This document shows, piece by piece, positions 6,893-10,438 of a stretch of DNA of 10,438 bases. The first letter of the stretch is position 1; every line of letters begins with the position of its first letter. A model generated the notes under the pieces. It did no database searches and was not told the origin of the DNA. It saw nothing but the letters and a program-made list of their open reading frames with translations. The stretch is from assembly GCA_910579545.1 (NCBI GenBank), contig CAJTVI010000076.1, positions 1-10,438 of the forward strand, in the 5' to 3' direction. The stretch is from an uncultured Oscillospiraceae bacterium. GTDB taxonomy: Bacteria > Bacillota > Clostridia > Oscillospirales > Ruminococcaceae. The position numbers and the translations under genes are program-made.

Positions 6893-6986
6893 CGCCGGCA
6901 TATGCCCCCAAAGCGGCCGGGTAACGCCGGCGGCAGGGGTTTCAGCTTCCCGCGGCGGCCAGTTGTTTCAGCTTCCCGCGGCGGCC
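6884..6986 (+). repeat. Two short direct duplications between convergent genes
   Basis: GCCGGGTAACGCCGGC occurs at 6884-6899 and again, identically, at 6916-6931. The first copy contains the sensor remnant's stop codon. A 22-bp sequence (TTTCAGCTTCCCGCGGCGGC plus one flanking base at each end) occurs at 6939-6960 and 6965-6986. The 105-bp gap between the convergent sensor remnant and the CLC gene is therefore mostly made of small duplications. I see no T-run terminator for either gene here. Confidence 0.85.
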
Positions 6987-6997
6987 GGACGCCGGGC

Positions 6998-8281
6998 TCA
7001 GTGCAGGTGCACGGTGTCCTCAAACGAGAGCGAGAGCTTGGGCAGGGCCAGCCGCTGGCTGTCGTACAGGCTGTAGCGCCCGCTCATAAAATAGCTCACC
7101 GCGTTTGCCAGCGCAAACAGGGCCAGGTGCCCGCTGCCAAACATCTCCACGCTCAGCAAAATGCTGGCCAGCGGGCAGTTGGTCACCCCGCAAAACACCG
7201 CGATCAGCCCCAGCGCCGCGCCAAAGCCCGGGCCCAGCCCCAGCCAGCCCCCCACAACGCAGCCAAAGGTGGCCCCCACAAAAAACGAGGGCACGATCTC
7301 GCCGCCCTTAAAGCCCGCGCCCAAAGTAAGCGCGGTAAACAGGATCTTGAGCAAAAACATCCAGCCGCCCGCCTCGCCGGCCAGCGCGGCCCGGATCACC
7401 TCGCCGCCCGCGCCGTTGTAGGTTTGGGCGCCGCACAAAACGGTCAGCAGGGCCACCAAAGCGCCGCCCGCCGCCGCCCGCCAAAAGGGGTTTGGCAGGC
7501 AGCGCGCGTAGAGGTGGTGGGTCTTGTGCATCGCGCTGCAAAACAAGATGCTCACCGCCGCGCAGCCCAGCCCCAAAAGCGCCGTGGCCAAAACCAGCCA
7601 GCCATTTTTCGCGGCCGGCTCGGCCAGGGCGTAGGCCACCGGGTGCACCCCCAAAAGCCTTGCAAGCTGGCTGGCGGCGGTCGCGCTCAGGATGCAGGGG
7701 AAGAGTGCCGCGTTTTGAAAAATGCCCACGCTGGCTACCTCGATGCTGAACACCGCCGCCGCCACCGGGGTGCCAAACAGGGCGCTGAACAGCCCGCTCA
7801 TGCCGCACAATAGCAGCATCACCCGGTTTTCGGTGGTCAGGCGCATCCGCCGGGCCAGCCAGCTGCCCATGCAGCCGCCCATCTGCAGGGCCGCGCCCTC
7901 CCGGCCGGACGAGCCGCCGCACAGATGGGTCAGCACCGTGCCCGCAAAGATCAGCGCGGCCAGCCGCAGGGGCGGCTGGCCCTCGGCCCGCGCCCCCTCC
8001 AAGATCAGGTTGGTGCCCCGGTCGTTGTCCATCCTGCCCAGATGGTACAGCCCCGCGATCGCAAGGCCGGCCAGCGGCAGCAAAAATACCAGCCAGGGCG
8101 CGGCGGCCCGCAGGGCGGTGGCCGCGCCGATGGCGTGGCTGAACGCCGCGCCCACCCCGCCGCACAAAAGGCCCATCCCCGCCGCCAGCAGGTACCACCT
8201 GCCCAGCGCCGCAAAAAACGGCCAGGTCAGCCGCCGTTTGGTCTCAAGATACGCATACAGCCGTTCCCGGAGCTCCTTCAC
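6998..8281 (-). CDS. CLC-family anion transporter, CLC-F-like, no CBS domains
   Basis: This is a polytopic inner-membrane protein of 427 aa that moves halide ions, probably by exchange with protons. Hydrophobic segments run through residues 20-400, and there is no C-terminal CBS pair. Family landmarks are RGTNLILE (88-95) where GSGIP normally lies, GREGAALQMGG (126-136) with the gating Glu128, GFKGGEIVPSFFVGA (323-337) in place of GxFxP, and YSLYDSQ (403-409) with a candidate central Tyr406. The GGE-x-x-P variant and the G-x-N-L form are, as I recall, typical of the fluoride/proton CLC-F branch. Fluoride export is thus plausible, but chloride is not excluded. The start is GTG with a G-rich stretch 8 nt upstream; no better in-frame start exists nearby. 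It lies 161 bp downstream of the DUF1846 gene in the same orientation. Confidence 0.93.
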   Translation of the reverse strand: MKELRERLYAYLETKRRLTWPFFAALGRWYLLAAGMGLLCGGVGAAFSHAIGAATALRAAAPWLVFLLPLAGLAIAGLYHLGRMDNDRGTNLILEGARAEGQPPLRLAALIFAGTVLTHLCGGSSGREGAALQMGGCMGSWLARRMRLTTENRVMLLLCGMSGLFSALFGTPVAAAVFSIEVASVGIFQNAALFPCILSATAASQLARLLGVHPVAYALAEPAAKNGWLVLATALLGLGCAAVSILFCSAMHKTHHLYARCLPNPFWRAAAGGALVALLTVLCGAQTYNGAGGEVIRAALAGEAGGWMFLLKILFTALTLGAGFKGGEIVPSFFVGATFGCVVGGWLGLGPGFGAALGLIAVFCGVTNCPLASILLSVEMFGSGHLALFALANAVSYFMSGRYSLYDSQRLALPKLSLSFEDTVHLH

Positions 8282-8340
8282 GTCCCATCCCCCCAGCCGG
8301 CGGCCCGCTGGCCGCGCCTAACTGTTTGCCGTTTGTTGCC

Positions 8341-8420
8341 GCATTGGATCTTTGGCCCGGCGTTGGCCTTTTTGGCCCTGCCGTTCGCCCACGCCCCGCA
8401 TCGGCCGCTTTGGCCCGGCG
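8341..8420. repeat. Short imperfect repeats in the DUF1846-CLC gap
   Basis: A GCAT...TTTGGCCCGGCG block occurs at 8341-8362 and 8398-8420, and a shorter TTTGGCCCTGCCG lies between them at 8371-8383. The repeats fill the 161-bp gap between the DUF1846 stop and the CLC start. No terminator, promoter or fluoride-riboswitch-like sequence is recognisable in this gap. Confidence 0.5.
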
Positions 8421-8442
8421 GGGCCGCCTTGTTTTCAAGGGG

Positions 8443-9930
8443 TCAGTGCACGCAGAAAAACAGGTCCTTGCCCGGGAACACCGGCTCCATCGTAAGCCGC
8501 AGCCCTAATTTGCGCAGGGTGCCCTCGTCGCCGGTGTGCAGCATCTGGGTCGAGTGCATCTCGCAGTCCCGCAAAAGGGGCAAAGCGGCCAGCGCGCTGG
8601 CGGCGCTGGGCTCGGTGGCGGCGCTCACCGCAAGGCCGGCCAGCACGTCGTCCACCTTGAGCACGCTCGAGCGGCTGCCCAGCATGTCGATCTTAAGCCG
8701 CAAGATCGGCTGCAAGACCTCCGGGCGGATCAGGGTGATGTCCTGGATGCCGGCCAGCGCCTTGATGCTGTTCAGCACGGTGGCGCTCGAGGCGCTCATC
8801 AGGTCGCTGGCCTTGCCGGTGATGATCCGGCCGTCCGGCAGCTGGATGGCCGCCGCCGGCCGCCCGGTCTGGCGCAGCTTTTCCAGCGCCGGCCCGGCCA
8901 CCGCCCGGTCGGCGGGGGAGATGTGCAGCTGCTGCAAAATGTTCTCGATCTTGTGCAGCGCCGCGGCGGTGCCCTTGCCCTGCTTGCAGTCGCAGGCGGC
9001 CTTGTAGTACCGGCGCAGCACCTCCTGGCAGGCGGCGGCGCGCACCACCTCGTCGTCAAAGATGGCATAGCCCGCCATGTTTACCCCCATGTCGGTGGGG
9101 CTGCGGTAAAAGTTTTTGTTGCCGGTGATCCGGGCAAGGATGGTCTGCACGATCGGGAAGGCCTCCACGTCCCGGTTGTAGTTTACGGTCGTCTCGCCGT
9201 AGGCCTCTAAGTGGAAGGGGTCGATCATGTTCACGTCGGCCAGGTCGGCGGTGGCGGCCTCGTAGGCCAGGTTCACCGGGTGCTTGAGCGGCAGGTTCCA
9301 GATGGGGAAGGTCTCAAACTTGGCGTAGCCGGCCATCACCCCGCGCTTATATTCGTGGTACACCTGCGACAGGCAGGTGGCCAGCTTGCCGCTGCCCGGC
9401 CCGGGCGCGGTCACCACCACCAGCGGCTTGCTGGTTTCAATATAGGGGTTTGCGCCGTAGCCCTCGTCGCTGCAGATATACTCGGTGGCGGCGGGGTAGC
9501 CGGCGATCGGCCGGTGGATGTAGTGGCGCACCCCCCGGCTCTCCAGCTTTGCCGCAAAGCCCTGGGCGGCCGGCTGGCCGGTGTACTGGGTGATCACGAC
9601 GCTGTTTACCTCGATGCCCAGCGCCGAGATATCGTCGATCAGCCGCAGAACCTCCATGTCGTAGCTGATGCCAAGGTCGGCCCGGATCTTGGTCTTCTCA
9701 ATGTCGGCGGCATTTACCGTAAAGATGATCTCGGTCTTGCTGCGCAGCTCCTGCAAAAGCCGGATCTTGCCGTCCGCGTGAAAGCCGGGCAGCACCCGCG
9801 CGGCGTGGTAATCGTCAAACAGCTTGCCGCCAAATTCAAGGTACAGCTTGCCGCTGAACCGCTCGATCCGCGCAAGGATGTTCTCGGTCTGCTTTTGGAT
9901 GTACAGCCCGTTGTCAAACCCGATCTGCAT
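8443..9930 (-). CDS. DUF1846 (UPF0371) family protein of unknown function
   Basis: The product is 495 aa, the usual full length of this conserved but uncharacterised cytoplasmic family. Recognisable parts are the N-terminus MQIGFDNGLYIQKQTENILA, the block LVVVTAPGPGSGKLATCLSQ (170-189), and MIDPFHLEAYGETTVNYNRD (235-254), followed by YRSPTDMGVNMAGYAI (275-290). The glycine-rich APGPGSGK (175-182) looks like a nucleotide-binding loop but has one residue too many for a classic Walker A motif. There is no signal peptide or TM segment. I chose the ATG at 9930 because AGGAGGGG lies 6 nt upstream and homologues start with this sequence. The open frame extends 92 codons further upstream, but that part is GC-rich intergenic sequence. 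The CLC gene follows in the same direction. Confidence 0.93.
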   Translation of the reverse strand: MQIGFDNGLYIQKQTENILARIERFSGKLYLEFGGKLFDDYHAARVLPGFHADGKIRLLQELRSKTEIIFTVNAADIEKTKIRADLGISYDMEVLRLIDDISALGIEVNSVVITQYTGQPAAQGFAAKLESRGVRHYIHRPIAGYPAATEYICSDEGYGANPYIETSKPLVVVTAPGPGSGKLATCLSQVYHEYKRGVMAGYAKFETFPIWNLPLKHPVNLAYEAATADLADVNMIDPFHLEAYGETTVNYNRDVEAFPIVQTILARITGNKNFYRSPTDMGVNMAGYAIFDDEVVRAAACQEVLRRYYKAACDCKQGKGTAAALHKIENILQQLHISPADRAVAGPALEKLRQTGRPAAAIQLPDGRIITGKASDLMSASSATVLNSIKALAGIQDITLIRPEVLQPILRLKIDMLGSRSSVLKVDDVLAGLAVSAATEPSAASALAALPLLRDCEMHSTQMLHTGDEGTLRKLGLRLTMEPVFPGKDLFFCVH

Positions 9931-10018
9931 AAGATGCCCCTCCTCATCGCCCGCCCGGCCCGGACCCCCAAAAAAAAGCGGGGCGCCCGGCCGGATGCCC
10001 GCGGCTGCTCTATTTCTT

Positions 10019-10047
10019 AGGGTATCATACCCGGCCGATGTTTTCAA
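10019..10047 (-). promoter_or_regulatory. Possible promoter or operator upstream of DUF1846
   Basis: On the minus strand TTGAAA (10047-10042) lies 17 bp before TACCCT (10024-10019), a poor -10 box. A better TATGAT hexamer (10029-10024) is only 12 bp away. The area also contains the inverted repeat GGGTAT-C-ATACCC (10020-10032), which could bind a regulator. The evidence is weak. Confidence 0.3.
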
Positions 10048-10101
10048 CGCCCGGCGGCGGGTTTCGGCATCTTTTTTGCCGGCCGCCGCCCGGTGGGGCA
10101 A

Positions 10102-10188
10102 GGCCGATCTGGGGTTAATGGGCCAATCTGGGGGCCGTTGGCCCCCAGCCCCCCATCTTGGGCTGATCTGGGGGCCAACGGCCCCCAG
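10102..10188. repeat. Hairpin cluster with mirrored loops
   Basis: Two perfect 9-bp stems, CTGGGGGCC/GGCCCCCAG, lie at 10128-10148 (loop GTT) and 10168-10188 (loop AAC), exactly 40 bp apart. One is the reverse complement of the other. A GGCCGATCTGGGG-type 13-mer occurs three times, at 10102-10114, 10121-10133 and 10161-10173, with small differences. No T-run follows either hairpin, so they are not typical terminators. Confidence 0.85.
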
Positions 10189-10198
10189 ACCCCCTTTG

Positions 10199-10222
10199 CG
10201 CCGCACGAACGATCGTGCGGCG
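10199..10222. repeat. Perfect 10-bp-stem hairpin
   Basis: The arms CGCCGCACGA (10199-10208) and TCGTGCGGCG (10213-10222) flank the loop ACGA. A run of C before (10190-10194) and of G after (10223-10227) could extend the stem past a short bulge. It lies 10 bp from the hairpin pair and may form one composite element with it. Confidence 0.8.
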
Positions 10223-10297
10223 GGGGGATGAAGATGGGCGGGGAGGGGTGCCGGGCGCTGATCGAAAGGCTGTTGCTCCGCGCTGCCGAAAAGATAG

Positions 10298-10349
10298 TGC
10301 TCCGCCGCCCGCTGGCCGACGAGGGGCGACGGTTCTTTGCGTCATTCGC
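10298..10349 (+). repeat. Diverged dispersed repeat, right-edge copy
   Basis: This matches 4-54 over about 52 bp at roughly 83% by eye. Here the similarity runs straight on into GTCATTCGCTGG and TGAAAAC. In the left copy, related sequence to that continuation lies only about 43 bp further on, at 93-117, so the two copies differ by an insertion or deletion. Confidence 0.6.
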
Positions 10350-10387
10350 TGGTCAACTGAAAACTACAAACGGCCGCCGTGCCCTCC

Positions 10388-10412
10388 CGGCCTTGCCGAA
10401 CAAGGCCGTTTT
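10388..10412 (+). terminator. Possible intrinsic terminator or hairpin at right edge
   Basis: The stem CGGCCTTG (10388-10395) and CAAGGCCG (10401-10408) has a 5-nt loop and is followed by TTTT on the plus strand. An outer inverted repeat, CTGAAAAC (10357-10364) and GTTTTCAG (10408-10415), encloses it. No plus-strand gene precedes it inside the window, so its role as a terminator is uncertain. Confidence 0.4.
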
Positions 10413-10438
10413 CAGCAATGACAGCAACGCGAGCGCAG

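Larger units (their letters stand above)
9931..10438. other. Non-coding region upstream of the DUF1846 gene
   Basis: No supported gene lies in these 508 bp. The region holds a possible leftward promoter or operator near 10020-10047, a cluster of three strong hairpins (10128-10222), a copy of the dispersed repeat (10298-10349) and a hairpin followed by four T near the right edge (10388-10412). Confidence 0.65.

Noticed and set aside
8282..8442. Fluoride riboswitch upstream of the CLC transporter
   Set aside because: I looked for it because of the CLC-F-like motifs, but the gap holds only GGCC-rich short repeats and none of the conserved riboswitch sequence.
9931..10206. Upstream 92-codon extension of the DUF1846 reading frame
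   Set aside because: It runs through GC-rich hairpins and a likely promoter, while the ATG at 9930 has AGGAGGGG 6 nt upstream and matches the family N-terminus.
1..10438. Transposon or insertion sequence bounded by the edge repeats
   Set aside because: The edge repeats are in direct orientation and diverged, no transposase or integrase is present, and the genes between them are ordinary chromosomal metabolism.

Overview
The window is about 10.4 kb of very GC-rich bacterial chromosome. Protein similarity as I recall it, the AGGAGG-type ribosome binding sites, the two-subunit iron-sulfur serine dehydratase and the Cache-type sensor remnant all suggest a high-GC anaerobic Clostridia lineage such as Oscillospiraceae/Ruminococcaceae. 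That placement is an inference. I see no phage, plasmid, transposase or CRISPR genes.

Left part (1-3080, minus strand): a leftward operon. It encodes a secreted trigger-factor-like FKBP lipoprotein (TTG start at 3080), then serine dehydratase beta (sdaAB, start 1900) and alpha (sdaAA, start 1226). The genes lie 7 and 12 nt apart, and a clear intrinsic terminator follows at 230-266. Positions 1-229 hold only degenerate repeats.

Centre (3081-6892): an intergenic region of about 670 bp separates this operon from a rightward group. It holds an AT-rich patch with promoter-like boxes on both strands and a 61-bp tandem repeat in the presumed leader of the next gene. The rightward group is an NAD-type malic enzyme (3751-4923), an IclR-family regulator (5027-5788), and a broken sensor gene (5840-6892). 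The sensor keeps its Cache-like sensing region and the end of a receiver domain. It has lost the whole kinase core and carries two homopolymer frameshifts. Serine dehydratase and malic enzyme both release pyruvate, so the two divergent groups may feed the same pool, with the IclR protein the obvious candidate regulator.

Right part (6998-9930, minus strand): a DUF1846 (UPF0371) protein of unknown function, then a CLC-type anion transporter without CBS domains whose motifs resemble the fluoride/proton CLC-F branch. The last 500 bp hold no gene. They contain a cluster of strong hairpins and a diverged copy (about 83% over 50 bp) of the sequence at the left edge of the window.

Most of the window is ordinary metabolism. 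The less ordinary items are the sensor remnant, the leader repeat, the CLC variant motifs, the foldase-serine dehydratase operon and the intergenic repeats.
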